Shown: piece by piece, positions 32,124 to 42,260 of the stretch
Position numbering within the stretch: position 1 is the first letter of the stretch
Layout of the letters: every line of letters begins with the position of its first letter
Assembly (NCBI GenBank): GCA_038148895.1
Contig: JBBVGQ010000005.1
Strand: one strand, 5' to 3'
DNA length: 64,000 nucleotides
From: Tamlana sp038148895
Lineage (GTDB): Bacteria > Bacteroidota > Bacteroidia > Flavobacteriales > Flavobacteriaceae
Translations under genes and position numbers: made by a program
The notes under the pieces: model-generated
Seen by the model: only the letters and a program-made list of their open reading frames with translations
The model's database searches: none
Told to the model about the DNA's origin: nothing

Positions 32124-34679
32124 CTAACCACATTTAGAAGACCCACAATCTTTACAGGTTAAACAACCTTCTTGATAAATTAAATTTTGGGATTTACAGT
32201 TATCACACTTCTGGCCTTTTGCTTGCGTGCCATCGGCCACGTAACGCTTTAATGCCCGCACTACACCATTTTTCCAAGTGTTTATTGACTCGCTATCCAA
32301 CTGCAAACTGTTAATCAAATCTACAATTTTATCAATTGGCATACCATGTCGCAATGTACTGGAAATCAGCTTGGCATAATTCCAAAACTCCGGATTGAAC
32401 TTATGTGAAAGCCCCTCTATCGTGGTTTTATAACCTCTTTTGTTTTTGTATTGAAAATCGTAACGTGAGGTTCCGTCTTCATTTCTGTTTTTAATGATTA
32501 ATCCCGTATTCGCCCATCTTGGAATGAGGATACCATCCTCATCATCAGCCAGCCCCGTAAACACTTCGTATGGTTTTCCTTCAATTAAACCAATAAAAGC
32601 AATCCATTTTTCTTTGTTGTTTTGAAAGCGAACTACATCAGCCTCTAAAATCTGTGGACGTTTAATCGGGAATGTGGTCAATTTATCATCACCGGCTTCA
32701 TCCTTTTTTTCATCGTTTGAAATAAGCACGCCCGAACGCGAGCCATCTCTATAAACCGTAACCCCTTTGCAGCCAACTTCCCAGGCTTTTAAATACAGTT
32801 CACCTACCAATTCCTCGGAAACATCATTTGGCAAATTAATGGTAACACTTATGGAATGGTCCACCCATTTTTGAATAGCCCCTTGCATGCTTACTTTGCT
32901 CAACCAATCCACATCATTGGATGTAGCCTTATAATATGGCGATTTTTTAATGAGCTTATCAATTTCTTCCTGTGTATAGTTGATTGAAGTATCTATATTA
33001 TTCACCTCCATCCATTGTTTAAAACGGTGGTGGAACACCACATATTCTTCCCAAGAATCGCCAACTTCATCAACAAAATCTATACGAACATCTTTATCGT
33101 TTGGATTCACCTTTCTTCTTCGTTTATAGACAGGCATAAACACGGGTTCAATACCCGATGTGGTTTGCGTCATTAAACTAGTGGTACCTGTTGGGGCGAT
33201 AGTCAATAGCGCAATATTACGTCTGCCATATTCCAACATTTCATAGTACAACTTGCTATCAGCTTCTTTTAATCTGTTGATAAACGGATTATTTTTTTCG
33301 CGCTCAGCTTCATAAATTGAAAACGAACCTCGTTCTTTGGCCAAATACACAGAAGAACGGTAGGCTTCAATGGCAATAGTTTTATGAACTTCTAACGAAA
33401 ATTCATTTCCTTTCTTACTACCATACTGAATACCCAAAGCAGCCAACATATCGCCTTCTCCTGTAATACCAACACCTGTTCTACGCCCTTCTTGGGCTTT
33501 TCTTTGGATATTGAGCCATAAATTTTTCTCCGTTGATTTAACTTCATCCAACTCAGGATCTTCATCAATTTTTTTCAGGATTTTATCAATTTTTTCTAAC
33601 TCCAAATCAATAATATCATCCATGAAACGCTGCGCAGCAGCCACATGTTTTTTGAACAAATCAAAGCTGAAAGAAGCCTTTTTCGTAAACGGATTCTCTA
33701 CATAAGAAAATAAATTGATTGCCAGTAATCTGCAGGAGTCGTATGGACATAAAGGAATTTCACCACATGGGTTTGTAGATACCGTTTTATACCCCAAATC
33801 GGCATAGCAATCTGGAATAGATTCATTTATAATAGTATCCCAAAATAAAATCCCAGGTTCTGCGGATTTCCATGCGTTGTGCACAATTTTTTTCCATAGT
33901 GCCGTAGCTTCAATAGATTTTGAAACTTTGGTATTATCACTAAAAATGGGATATTTTTGAACATACTCACCGCCATTTTTAACGGCTTTCATAAATTCAT
34001 CATCAATACGAACCGAAACATTTGCCCCAGTTACTTTACCCTGTTCCAGTTTTGCATTAATAAAATCCTCAGAATCGGGATGATTAATGGAAACCGACAG
34101 CATTAAAGCTCCGCGACGCCCATCTTGAGCTACCTCTCTGGTTGAATTTGAATAGCGCTCCATAAAAGGCACAATACCTGTTGATGTTAATGCTGAATTT
34201 TTAACCGGAGAACCTTTGGGACGTATATGAGACAAATCATGTCCAACACCACCACGACGTTTCATAAGTTGTACTTGCTCTTGGTCAATTTTCATGATGC
34301 CACCATAAGAATCCGATTCACCAGAATTACCAATAACAAAACAGTTTGAGAGCGATGCAATTTGAAAAGGATTGCCAATTCCAGCCATGGGGCTACCTTG
34401 TGGAACGATGTATTTGAAATCTTTAATCAAATCAAAAATTTCATCCTCAGTAAACGGATTTGCATATTTAGTTTCTATTCGAGCAATTTCCTTTGCGATA
34501 CGCCTATGCATATCGTTTGGGGTAAGTTCATAAATATTTCCGTTGGAATCTTTAAGGGCATATTTATTTAACCATACACGAGCTGCTAAGTCGTCATTTT
34601 TAAAGTATTTCAGGGTAGCTTCAAAAGCTTGTTCTTGGGTGAAGGTCTTGAGGGAAGTTTGGGCTAGTTCTGCATTCAT
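32124..34679 (-). CDS. nrdJ: Adenosylcobalamin-dependent (class II) ribonucleotide reductase
   Basis: This 851-aa enzyme reduces ribonucleotides to deoxyribonucleotides using an AdoCbl-generated thiyl radical, so it works with or without oxygen. The family loop NPCGEIPLCPYDSC (about residue 300) carries an active-site Cys and Glu, and an upstream Cys is in LSNCFVIGNSG (about 110). SMAGIGN and GTTSLMTQTTSG are further conserved loops. The C-terminal ~30 residues hold two Cys pairs (CDNC, CKDCGSSKC) forming a zinc-ribbon-like redox tail. It is monocistronic. Confidence 0.95.
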   Translation of the reverse strand: MNAELAQTSLKTFTQEQAFEATLKYFKNDDLAARVWLNKYALKDSNGNIYELTPNDMHRRIAKEIARIETKYANPFTEDEIFDLIKDFKYIVPQGSPMAGIGNPFQIASLSNCFVIGNSGESDSYGGIMKIDQEQVQLMKRRGGVGHDLSHIRPKGSPVKNSALTSTGIVPFMERYSNSTREVAQDGRRGALMLSVSINHPDSEDFINAKLEQGKVTGANVSVRIDDEFMKAVKNGGEYVQKYPIFSDNTKVSKSIEATALWKKIVHNAWKSAEPGILFWDTIINESIPDCYADLGYKTVSTNPCGEIPLCPYDSCRLLAINLFSYVENPFTKKASFSFDLFKKHVAAAQRFMDDIIDLELEKIDKILKKIDEDPELDEVKSTEKNLWLNIQRKAQEGRRTGVGITGEGDMLAALGIQYGSKKGNEFSLEVHKTIAIEAYRSSVYLAKERGSFSIYEAEREKNNPFINRLKEADSKLYYEMLEYGRRNIALLTIAPTGTTSLMTQTTSGIEPVFMPVYKRRRKVNPNDKDVRIDFVDEVGDSWEEYVVFHHRFKQWMEVNNIDTSINYTQEEIDKLIKKSPYYKATSNDVDWLSKVSMQGAIQKWVDHSISVTINLPNDVSEELVGELYLKAWEVGCKGVTVYRDGSRSGVLISNDEKKDEAGDDKLTTFPIKRPQILEADVVRFQNNKEKWIAFIGLIEGKPYEVFTGLADDEDGILIPRWANTGLIIKNRNEDGTSRYDFQYKNKRGYKTTIEGLSHKFNPEFWNYAKLISSTLRHGMPIDKIVDLINSLQLDSESINTWKNGVVRALKRYVADGTQAKGQKCDNCKSQNLIYQEGCLTCKDCGSSKCG

Positions 34680-34867
34680 GAGATAGTTAGTATATTTTTA
34701 GTTAATTATGGATATAAATAAACCATAAATATACAATTTAAAACATGACAAAAGTCATAAAGTTTGCAGGGTTAATAAATTAAATATTTGATTTTCAAAT
34801 ATTTAAAAATTTATCAACATTAAAAAGTTAACAAATTTTTATAACAGTAGTAACCAGGGATTTGCTT

Positions 34868-35827
34868 CTAAAAATCTACCGCAACACCAACACCTAGCAT
34901 TTGTTTCCACTGTAATTTGGCTCCAGCTTCATCAAACTCACCCTCTATTTCAGAAGGTTTTTTGGTCTTGATATCGTCATCATATCTTATATGAGAACCA
35001 AAGCTAGCTCTTACAAATTGGTTCACTTTAAAATCGAAATCCAATCTCCAATCCACATCAACATTTCCAAAATTATTTATATAATCCGAATACAGGCTTA
35101 ATTGATTTTTTACATTGATATTTTCAGCTACCTCCATTTCATAACTATTGGTAAGCAAAATACCCACTTCCCTTCTTACGCGCTCGCCCGGTATAATTAT
35201 ATTTCCAGCCAGATCTAAAACTGCAGGCTTAACCCCAAAAGAGCCTGCATTTGCTAAATCTTTGTCCAAAACAAAAGTGGCCTTTAAAGTTAAGGGTGAA
35301 AAATACAATGACACCTTCTCTATTTCTTTACCGTATTCCATTCCACCACCAAAAAACAAATAACCCGGAGCCATAAATCGCGATATTGGCTCATCTGTAT
35401 TTGGATACTTATAACCATTTGTTAATTGCGTTCTAAAATTAAGACGTGTTGAATAAAACCAATTGGACTTGGCCTCTGGTTTGTACCCTAGGTTAGAGTT
35501 TATTTCTAATAAATCATCTGTTTTTCTGATTTCCCGATCTTCCTGTTTGTTCACCCCATATTGTATGGTTGCATTATTTCTCCATGCAAAAAACTTATCG
35601 GCATAATTCGCAGATGTTTCAAAACCTAGAAGCCCAGAAATTGAATTTGCGCCACCAGAGTTCCAATTGACAAAGGCAACTTCACTTAAATCAAAAGAAG
35701 CTTTGTTTTTTTGAATCCATTGTGGACCTTCATATTTTTCTTGAACCTTCTTTATGAAGAGCGAATCGGGTTGTGCAAATGTGACATTGAAAACAAAGCA
35801 AGCTAAGAACAAAATAAGAAATCTCAT
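34868..35827 (-). CDS. DUF3078 protein (probable outer-membrane beta-barrel)
   Basis: This 319-aa protein has a signal peptide ending FAQP (about residue 19). The mature part matches the Bacteroidota DUF3078 family, with ASFDLSEVAFVNWNSGGANSISGL near residue 44, followed by many amphipathic strands and a C-terminal aromatic strand (MLGVGVAVDF). It is likely an outer-membrane barrel; the cargo is unknown. It is in the same orientation as purM upstream, with 71 bp between. Confidence 0.87.
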   Translation of the reverse strand: MRFLILFLACFVFNVTFAQPDSLFIKKVQEKYEGPQWIQKNKASFDLSEVAFVNWNSGGANSISGLLGFETSANYADKFFAWRNNATIQYGVNKQEDREIRKTDDLLEINSNLGYKPEAKSNWFYSTRLNFRTQLTNGYKYPNTDEPISRFMAPGYLFFGGGMEYGKEIEKVSLYFSPLTLKATFVLDKDLANAGSFGVKPAVLDLAGNIIIPGERVRREVGILLTNSYEMEVAENINVKNQLSLYSDYINNFGNVDVDWRLDFDFKVNQFVRASFGSHIRYDDDIKTKKPSEIEGEFDEAGAKLQWKQMLGVGVAVDF

Positions 35828-35898
35828 AACGTGTTGGTTTGTATAAAAAATTACATTTTTATCAATAATCGTTCCACTTTATCGAAAAACATAAATAA

Positions 35899-37077
35899 TT
35901 AGTAAATAAACTCACCAAACTCCGATTTTATTGTAAGCTTTTTGGTTTTTGATGCTTCAACCCTACCAATTATTTTTGCCTCTACCTTATAGAACTTCGA
36001 TATTTCAATGATTTTCTCAGCAATTTCTGGTTTCACATAAAGTTCCATTCTGTGCCCGCAATTAAACACTTGGTACATTTCTTTCCAATTGGTTTTGCTT
36101 TGTTTTTGTATTAATTTGAACAGTGGCGGAATTGTAAACATATTGTCTTTTACAATATGAAATTGATCTATAAAATGAAGTATTTTAGTTTGTGCTCCGC
36201 CTGAACAATGCACCATTCCATGAACGGTTTCACTGTTAAATTCTGATAAAATTTTCTTGATAATCGGGGCATAGGTCCTTGTTGGAGATAACACCAATTT
36301 TCCCGCATCTATTGGCGAACCTTCAACACCATCAGTCAATTTAACACCTCCAGAATACACCAATTCATCTGGCACAGAGGCATCAAAACTTTCTGGATAT
36401 TTTTCGGCCAAATATTTACTGAATACATCGTGGCGAGCCGAAGTCAATCCATTACTGCCCATACCTCCGTTATATTCCTTTTCATAAATAGCTTGCCCAA
36501 AACTTTCAAGTCCAACTATAACATCGCCTGCTTGAATATTGGCATTGTCAATTACATCGCTGCGTTTCATTCTGGCTGTTACCGTGGAATCAACAATAAT
36601 TGTTCTTACCAAATCACCAACATCAGCTGTTTCGCCACCCGTGGAATGAATGGTTACACCAAAACTTTTTAACTCTGAAATCAACTCTTCAGTTCCGTTG
36701 ATAATCGCCGAAATAACTTCACCCGGAATTAAATTTTTGTTTCTACCAATTGTTGACGACAGCATAATATTATCGGTTGCACCAACACAAAGCAAATCAT
36801 CTATATTCATTATCAAAGCATCTTGTGCAATGCCTTTCCAAACCGAAACATCTCCAGTTTCTTTCCAATACATGTATGCCAAGGAAGACTTTGTTCCAGC
36901 ACCGTCGGCATGCATCACTAAACAATAATCGTCATCATTTGTCAAATAATCTGGTACAATTTTACAGAATGCCTTTGGAAACAATCCTTTATCAATATTC
37001 TTAATGGCATTGTGAACGTCCTCTTTTGATGCCGAAACCCCGCGCTGGGCATATCTCTTAGAAACTTCTTGACTCAT
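35899..37077 (-). CDS. purM: Phosphoribosylformylglycinamidine cyclo-ligase (long Bacteroidota type)
   Basis: This 392-aa cytosolic enzyme uses ATP to close the imidazole ring of aminoimidazole ribonucleotide in purine synthesis. HADGAGTKSSLAYMYWKETGD (described by its ends; DGAGTK near residue 56) and CVGATDNIMLSS, STGGETADVGD and CSGGAQTKILHF are the PurM/AIR-synthase motifs. It is ~45 residues longer than the E. coli enzyme, as I recall for this phylum. Promoter box TAAATTTG is at 37095-37102. Confidence 0.92.
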   Translation of the reverse strand: MSQEVSKRYAQRGVSASKEDVHNAIKNIDKGLFPKAFCKIVPDYLTNDDDYCLVMHADGAGTKSSLAYMYWKETGDVSVWKGIAQDALIMNIDDLLCVGATDNIMLSSTIGRNKNLIPGEVISAIINGTEELISELKSFGVTIHSTGGETADVGDLVRTIIVDSTVTARMKRSDVIDNANIQAGDVIVGLESFGQAIYEKEYNGGMGSNGLTSARHDVFSKYLAEKYPESFDASVPDELVYSGGVKLTDGVEGSPIDAGKLVLSPTRTYAPIIKKILSEFNSETVHGMVHCSGGAQTKILHFIDQFHIVKDNMFTIPPLFKLIQKQSKTNWKEMYQVFNCGHRMELYVKPEIAEKIIEISKFYKVEAKIIGRVEASKTKKLTIKSEFGEFIY

Positions 37078-37094
37078 AATATTTTATTCTGCCG

Positions 37095-37102
37095 CAAATT
37101 TA
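37095..37102 (-). promoter_or_regulatory. -7 promoter box TAAATTTG of purM
   Basis: TAnnTTTG match on the minus strand, 17 bases before the purM ATG and immediately after the glnN terminator. Confidence 0.5.
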
Positions 37103-37115
37103 CTCCTTTGAAACA

Positions 37116-37147
37116 AAAAATCCCGCATTTTTTAAAGCAGGATTTTT
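37116..37147 (-). terminator. glnN terminator
   Basis: 11-bp stem AAAAATCCCGC / GCAGGATTTTT (one G-U) ending in T-run on the minus strand, 15 bases after the glnN stop. Confidence 0.75.
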
Positions 37148-37161
37148 AGAAGTTTTAAACA

Positions 37162-39348
37162 CTATCGTGTAAATAACAATTCTCTATATTTTGTTAAAGG
37201 CCAAAGCTCATCGTCTACCAACAGTTCAAGCTTGTCGCAATGATATCGGATATCACCAAACAAGGTTTTCACTTTATTGCAATAAGCAACCGCCCTTTTC
37301 TCTATATCTTCCATAGTGTTTGCTTTTCGCCTTTCGTCAATCATTTTGGTAACATTGGCATTAATGCCCTCTATGTGGTTTGATATTTCCTCAATCAATT
37401 TCACCTGTTCTTTAGAAACAGCATCGAATTTTTTATCGAATATTTCCTTTAACCCTCTAACGTTTTCAATTAACACATTTTGATATTTAACGGCCGTTGG
37501 TACAATGTGATTTCTTGCAATATCGCCCAACACCCTACTTTCTATTTGAATATGCATGCTGTAGGCTTCAATCTCAATTTCATAACGCGCCTTGGTTTCA
37601 ATTTTGCTCATAACGTTCATTTCCTCGAACAGCTTTATGGTTTGTTCTGAAACCCGAGCTTTTAGCGCTTCGGGCGTGGTTTTATTGTTGCTCAAACCTC
37701 TCCTTTTAGCTTCATCTTCCCATTCTTTTCCATAGCCATTGCCCTCAAATAAAATATCTTTAGTAGATTTAATGTATTCGCGCAAAACGTTAAATACAGC
37801 TTCATCCTTTTTAAGACCTTTTTTATCAATTAAGATATCAACTTCAACCTTAAAATCTTTTAATTGTTTGGCCACGATGGTGTTTAAAACCGTCATTGGA
37901 TTTCCACAATTAGCCATGGACCCCACAGCCCTAAATTCAAATTTATTGCCCGTAAATGCAAATGGTGAAGTTCTATTTCTATCCGTGTTATCCAACAACA
38001 CGTCTGGAATTTTACCCACTACATTAAGCTTTAATTCTGTCTTTTCTTGAGGTGACAATTTACCTTTTGTAACCCCTTCCAACTCCTCAAGAACTTTGGT
38101 AAGCTGCTCGCCTATAAAAACCGAAATAATGGCTGGCGGCGCTTCATTAGCACCCAATCTGTGGTCGTTACTCGCCGATGCAATGGCCGCCCTTAAAAGC
38201 GCTTCATGCTGGTGAACTGCCTTTATGGTATTTATGAAAAAGGTTAAAAACTGAAGGTTGCTCATTGGTGTTTTTCCCGGCGCTAAAAGGTTGACACCAG
38301 TGTCTGTTGAAAGCGACCAGTTGTTGTGTTTGCCAGAACCATTTATACCGGCAAAAGGTTTTTCGTGAAGCAGCACCTTAAAATTATGACGTGATGCCAC
38401 ACGTCCCATAATGTCCATCAGTAAAGAGTTATGGTCTACAGCTAAATTGGCCTCTTCAAAAATTGGAGCCACTTCAAACTGGTTTGGAGCCACCTCATTA
38501 TGCCTAGTCTTAACAGGAATACCCAAAAGCATGCATTCGGTTTCCAAATCACGCATAAAATTTAATGCCCTATTTGGAATAGAACCAAAGTAATGATCGT
38601 CTAATTGTTGGCCTTTTGCTGCTGAGTGTCCCAGCAAGGTTCTTCCTGTTAATGCAATATCTGGACGACTGACTGCGAGTGCTTTATCAATCAAGAAGTA
38701 TTCCTGCTCCCAACCCAAAGAGGAAGTTACTTTTTTTACATTTTTATCAAAATACCTACAAACTTCAGTTGCAGCATCGTCAACGGCATGCAACGCTCTT
38801 AATAATGGTGTTTTATAATCTAAAGCTTCACCTGTATAAGCAACAAATATGGTTGGAATACAAAGCGTTGTACCATAAATAAATGCAGGAGATGTTGGGT
38901 CCCAAGCCGTGTAGCCTCTAGCTTCAAAAGTATTACGAATACCCCCACTTGGAAAACTTGAAGCATCGGGCTCTTGCTGCACCAATTGACTTCCTCCAAA
39001 TTTCTCAATAGCCATACCCTCTGATACTGTCTCAAAAAAGGCATCATGCTTTTCTGCTGTGGCACCAGTTAGGGGCTGAAACCAGTGCGTGTAATGGGTT
39101 ACACCCTTTGAAAGCGCCCAATCCTTCATGGAAGACGCTACTTGATCGGCAATTACCCTATCAATCTTTTTTCCATATTGAACAGCACTCATCACACCTA
39201 TGAAAGCATCTTTAGTTAAATACTGGCGCATAGCGTTTTCATTGAAAACATTTTTACCGAATAAATCGGAGCGTCTTTCCTTTTCCTCAATAACAACGGG
39301 TTTGTAAGCAAGCGATTCTTTTATGGCGTGAAATCTTAATGTGGACAT
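37162..39348 (-). CDS. glnN: Glutamine synthetase type III
   Basis: This 728-aa enzyme makes glutamine from glutamate, ammonia and ATP. It has the size and motifs of the dodecameric GSIII family of Bacteroidota and cyanobacteria: LGWEQEYFLIDK (metal-binding Glu, about residue 218), KTRHNEVAPNQFEVAPIFEEAN (about 280), HEKPFAGINGSGKHNNWSLS (nucleotide and metal site, about 330) and RNRTSPFAFTGNKFEFRAVGS (about 457). A long C-terminal helical domain follows. It is divergent from the second glutamine synthetase gene, with 276 bp between. Promoter box TATTTTTG at 39390-39397. Confidence 0.95.
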   Translation of the reverse strand: MSTLRFHAIKESLAYKPVVIEEKERRSDLFGKNVFNENAMRQYLTKDAFIGVMSAVQYGKKIDRVIADQVASSMKDWALSKGVTHYTHWFQPLTGATAEKHDAFFETVSEGMAIEKFGGSQLVQQEPDASSFPSGGIRNTFEARGYTAWDPTSPAFIYGTTLCIPTIFVAYTGEALDYKTPLLRALHAVDDAATEVCRYFDKNVKKVTSSLGWEQEYFLIDKALAVSRPDIALTGRTLLGHSAAKGQQLDDHYFGSIPNRALNFMRDLETECMLLGIPVKTRHNEVAPNQFEVAPIFEEANLAVDHNSLLMDIMGRVASRHNFKVLLHEKPFAGINGSGKHNNWSLSTDTGVNLLAPGKTPMSNLQFLTFFINTIKAVHQHEALLRAAIASASNDHRLGANEAPPAIISVFIGEQLTKVLEELEGVTKGKLSPQEKTELKLNVVGKIPDVLLDNTDRNRTSPFAFTGNKFEFRAVGSMANCGNPMTVLNTIVAKQLKDFKVEVDILIDKKGLKKDEAVFNVLREYIKSTKDILFEGNGYGKEWEDEAKRRGLSNNKTTPEALKARVSEQTIKLFEEMNVMSKIETKARYEIEIEAYSMHIQIESRVLGDIARNHIVPTAVKYQNVLIENVRGLKEIFDKKFDAVSKEQVKLIEEISNHIEGINANVTKMIDERRKANTMEDIEKRAVAYCNKVKTLFGDIRYHCDKLELLVDDELWPLTKYRELLFTR

Positions 39349-39389
39349 TCTTAAAATCTTGTTAAAACGTTTGAAAATGAATTACTAGG

Positions 39390-39397
39390 CAAAAATA
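39390..39397 (-). promoter_or_regulatory. -7 promoter box TATTTTTG of glnN
   Basis: TAnnTTTG match on the minus strand, 41 bases before the glnN ATG. Confidence 0.45.
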
Positions 39398-39575
39398 ATT
39401 AGCAAAATCAAAAAAAACATCATGAGTCTAAATTTGTTGTTAACATTTTTTCAGTTTTTATATAAAATAATCATCTTTTTTTAAAATAATCCTTAAAAAA
39501 ATAGGGTATAAATAAAAATAACTTAGACATTTATCAAAACACCCCCATAAAATTCATAGGTCATTCGAGAAATTA

Positions 39576-39583
39576 TATATTTG
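39576..39583 (+). promoter_or_regulatory. -7 promoter box TATATTTG of the type II glutamine synthetase
   Basis: Perfect TAnnTTTG box, 41 bases before the ATG at 39625. The 276-bp divergent region with glnN offers shared nitrogen control. Confidence 0.6.
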
Positions 39584-39624
39584 TTACGCAAAAATTATTA
39601 TTCAATTAAAATTAAATATTCATT

Positions 39625-40647
39625 ATGGCAAAAATTAAATTAGAATATCTTTGGTTAGATGGTTATTACCCAACGCAAAACCTTAGAAGTAAAACTAAAG
39701 TAGAGGAGCACGAAAACTTTAAAGGCACTTTAGAAGAAATCGGAAACTGGTCTTTTGATGGATCTTCAACTAGACAAGCTGAAGGTGGTTCTTCTGATTG
39801 TTTGTTAGTTCCTGTTGCAATTTATCCTGATCCAGAGCGTATCAATGGATACTTGGTAATGACCGAAGTTATGAATGCAGATGGAACTCCGCACGTTTCT
39901 AACGGAAGAGCAACTATTGATGATGAGGATGATGATTTCTGGTTTGGTTTTGAGCAAGAATATTTCATCATGGATACTGCTACTCAATTACCTTTAGGCT
40001 TCCCTGTTGGAGGATATCCTGCTCCACAAGGTATGTACTACTGTTCTGTTGGTGGAAAAAATACTCACGGTCGTGATTTAGTTGAGGAGCACGCTGATTT
40101 ATGTATCCAAGCTGGTTTAAACTTTGAAGGTATTAACCAAGAAGTTGCTTGTGGACAGTGGGAATTCCAATTATTTGCAAAAGGTGCAAAATTAGCTGGT
40201 GACGAATTATGGGTTGCTAGATATTTATTGGATAGATTAACCGAAAAATACGGATACTACATTGAGTATCACCCAAAACCACTTGGCAAAGATATGGACT
40301 GGAACGGTTCTGGTATGCATGCTAACTTCTCTAACTCTACTTTAAGAACTTGTGGCTCAAAAGAAGTTTACGAGAAGATATGTGAAGCTTTCCGTCCAGT
40401 TGTAGATGAGCATATCGCAGTATACGGCGAGTTCAACGATCAACGTTTAACCGGATTACACGAAACTGCCGCTATTACTGATTTCTCATACGGAGTGTCA
40501 GACCGTGGTGCCTCTATCCGTATTCCTTTAATCACTGTTAAGAAAGGATGGAAAGGATGGTTAGAAGACAGACGTCCAGCTTCAAACGGTGACCCATACA
40601 AAATCGCTGCAAGGATTATTAAAACGGTTAAATCTGCTAAGATTTAA
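39625..40647 (+). CDS. Glutamine synthetase, eukaryote-like type II (GlnII)
   Basis: This 340-aa enzyme has the short decameric GSII organisation: an N-terminal beta-grasp domain (residues 1-100; SFDGSSTRQAEGGSSDCLLVPV) and a catalytic domain with WFGFEQEYFIMD (about 109), INQEVACGQWEFQ (about 174), MDWNGSGMHANFS (about 229) and TAAITDFSYGVSDRGASIRIP (about 283). Codon use is biased toward a few codons (TTA, GGT, CCA), unlike most neighbours and typical of high expression. It ends with a strong terminator (40675-40708). Confidence 0.94.
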   Translation: MAKIKLEYLWLDGYYPTQNLRSKTKVEEHENFKGTLEEIGNWSFDGSSTRQAEGGSSDCLLVPVAIYPDPERINGYLVMTEVMNADGTPHVSNGRATIDDEDDDFWFGFEQEYFIMDTATQLPLGFPVGGYPAPQGMYYCSVGGKNTHGRDLVEEHADLCIQAGLNFEGINQEVACGQWEFQLFAKGAKLAGDELWVARYLLDRLTEKYGYYIEYHPKPLGKDMDWNGSGMHANFSNSTLRTCGSKEVYEKICEAFRPVVDEHIAVYGEFNDQRLTGLHETAAITDFSYGVSDRGASIRIPLITVKKGWKGWLEDRRPASNGDPYKIAARIIKTVKSAKI

Positions 40648-40674
40648 TTATTAAAAAATAAAGTTTTGTTCATA

Positions 40675-40708
40675 CAAAAGGCTAACATTTAAAAGTGTTG
40701 GCCTTTTG
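40675..40708 (+). terminator. Terminator of the GSII gene
   Basis: 14-bp stem CAAAAGGCTAACAT / GTGTTGGCCTTTTG with one G-U pair, followed by TTTTTTTTT. Confidence 0.85.
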
Positions 40709-40785
40709 TTTTTTTTTGATAATCTCAGAAAAAAAACAACTTACAAAATTGAAACAACATTTTTTCGGAAGCAGAAAAACGTAAA

Positions 40786-41730
40786 CTATTTAGCCGTAAA
40801 AACAATAAACATAAAAACGGCATAGCCCAATACCAAAAAGAACCCTTTTAGCCTACTAATCTGTAATCTATTCGGTAAAAATATCAATGGAATTAAAACG
40901 GCCGCAAAACCAAGCATCCAAAATATATCATTGGAAAGTATTTGGGGCTCTGTTACCGGAATCGGTTTAATAATAGCGGTTAGACCCAAAACAGAACCTA
41001 TATTAAAAATATTAGACCCAATTAAGTTCCCCAAAGAAATGGCCTTTTCCTGTTTTGCGGCTGCAATGACAGATGCCGCCAATTCTGGCACACTGGTACC
41101 AATGGCAATTAAAGACACACCTATTACGGCTTCACTAACCCCTATAGACCTTGCAATATCTTTAGAGCCATCAACCAACCATTCACTACCAAAATAAAGG
41201 GCTGAGGCACCAATAAGTAGCCACAATACAATTTTAAAATTGGAAACTATGGCGAGTGCTTCATTGACCTCCTCTGGAATAGCATCTTTTTTGGCACTTT
41301 TTATAAGCAAAACCAAAAATGCCACAAGCCCTAGAAATAAAATTCCACCCTCAAGTGCCGAAAGTATGTTGTTGTTTTTCAAAAAGTAATATAGCATAAT
41401 TGAGAACACCATCATTACTGGCCAATTCAACCTATAAAATGACCTATCAACACCTATAGAACCTACAATTGCCGTGAGCCCCAAAACCAAGCCAATATTG
41501 GCAATGTTTGAGCCTACAACATTATTTATAGCAATGGCTGGTGAACCCGATAAAGCAGCTTGCAAACTAACCAATAATTCTGGAGCAGATGTGGCAAAAG
41601 AAACAACCGTCATACCTATTACCATCTTGGATATTTTAAATTTAAATGACAATGCAACGGAAGACCTAACCAAAAACTCTCCGCCAACTACCAACAAAAT
41701 AAATCCCAGAACTACCCAAACTATACTCAT
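40786..41730 (-). CDS. Calcium/sodium antiporter (CaCA family, YrbG-like)
   Basis: This 314-aa inner-membrane protein has about ten hydrophobic helices and the duplicated alpha-repeats of the CaCA superfamily: SFATSAPELLVSLQAA with VVGSNIANIGLVLG in the first half, and AIGTSVPELAASVIAAAKQE with LIGSNIFNIGSVLG in the second. The acidic residues in these repeats coordinate Ca2+ and Na+. It likely exports calcium. It is monocistronic on the minus strand. Confidence 0.93.
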   Translation of the reverse strand: MSIVWVVLGFILLVVGGEFLVRSSVALSFKFKISKMVIGMTVVSFATSAPELLVSLQAALSGSPAIAINNVVGSNIANIGLVLGLTAIVGSIGVDRSFYRLNWPVMMVFSIMLYYFLKNNNILSALEGGILFLGLVAFLVLLIKSAKKDAIPEEVNEALAIVSNFKIVLWLLIGASALYFGSEWLVDGSKDIARSIGVSEAVIGVSLIAIGTSVPELAASVIAAAKQEKAISLGNLIGSNIFNIGSVLGLTAIIKPIPVTEPQILSNDIFWMLGFAAVLIPLIFLPNRLQISRLKGFFLVLGYAVFMFIVFTAK

Positions 41731-42149
41731 AAATGTTTTTTATGCGAAGATAAATTAAAGTAAAAAAGTTACAGGTTAAAAGTCATAATATTTATTTCAC
41801 GCAAAACCTATAGATATTTTCAAAAATCAATTTTTCCATTTTTAAAAAGACGAATCTGTAAAAATCCTCTGTTTTGAGAATGAAAGTCCCCTTGAATTTT
41901 AAAATAGAGACCAAAAACAGTCTATAATTATTTCATTTATAAATAAAAATAATCATATATATTACAATTAATAACTTATTTAAAGACATATTTATAATTA
42001 TAGAAATCAATTACATTTTTTTACTTACATTTTAGTATTTAAATTCATCGATTTTCATAAAATTCCTTGGCGGTCATATTAGTAAATATATATCTTGAAA
42101 AAACATTAGCACAACTAGTCCATTTACTAACCTTTAAAACCTTAAAATT

Positions 42150-42209
42150 ATGATTACGCTTGCAAAACTTATAATTGGTGTAATTCTCTTTATTATTTCA
42201 ATTATTTAA
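42150..42209 (+). CDS. Possible 19-aa hydrophobic peptide
   Basis: ATG ORF MITLAKLIIGVILFIISII with TAA stop, one putative membrane helix. It is 51 bp before the 50-aa gene at 42261 on the same strand. The stretch 41731-42149 is very AT-rich with nothing else seen. Confidence 0.3.
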   Translation: MITLAKLIIGVILFIISII

Positions 42210-42248
42210 ACCTACAAAATGTAAAACTTAGTCTAGAATAAGTTTTAC

Positions 42249-42256
42249 TATTTTTG
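42249..42256 (+). promoter_or_regulatory. -7 promoter box TATTTTTG of the 50-aa gene
   Basis: TAnnTTTG match ending 4 bases before the ATG at 42261, so a leaderless message is likely. Confidence 0.5.
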
Positions 42257-42260
42257 CATC

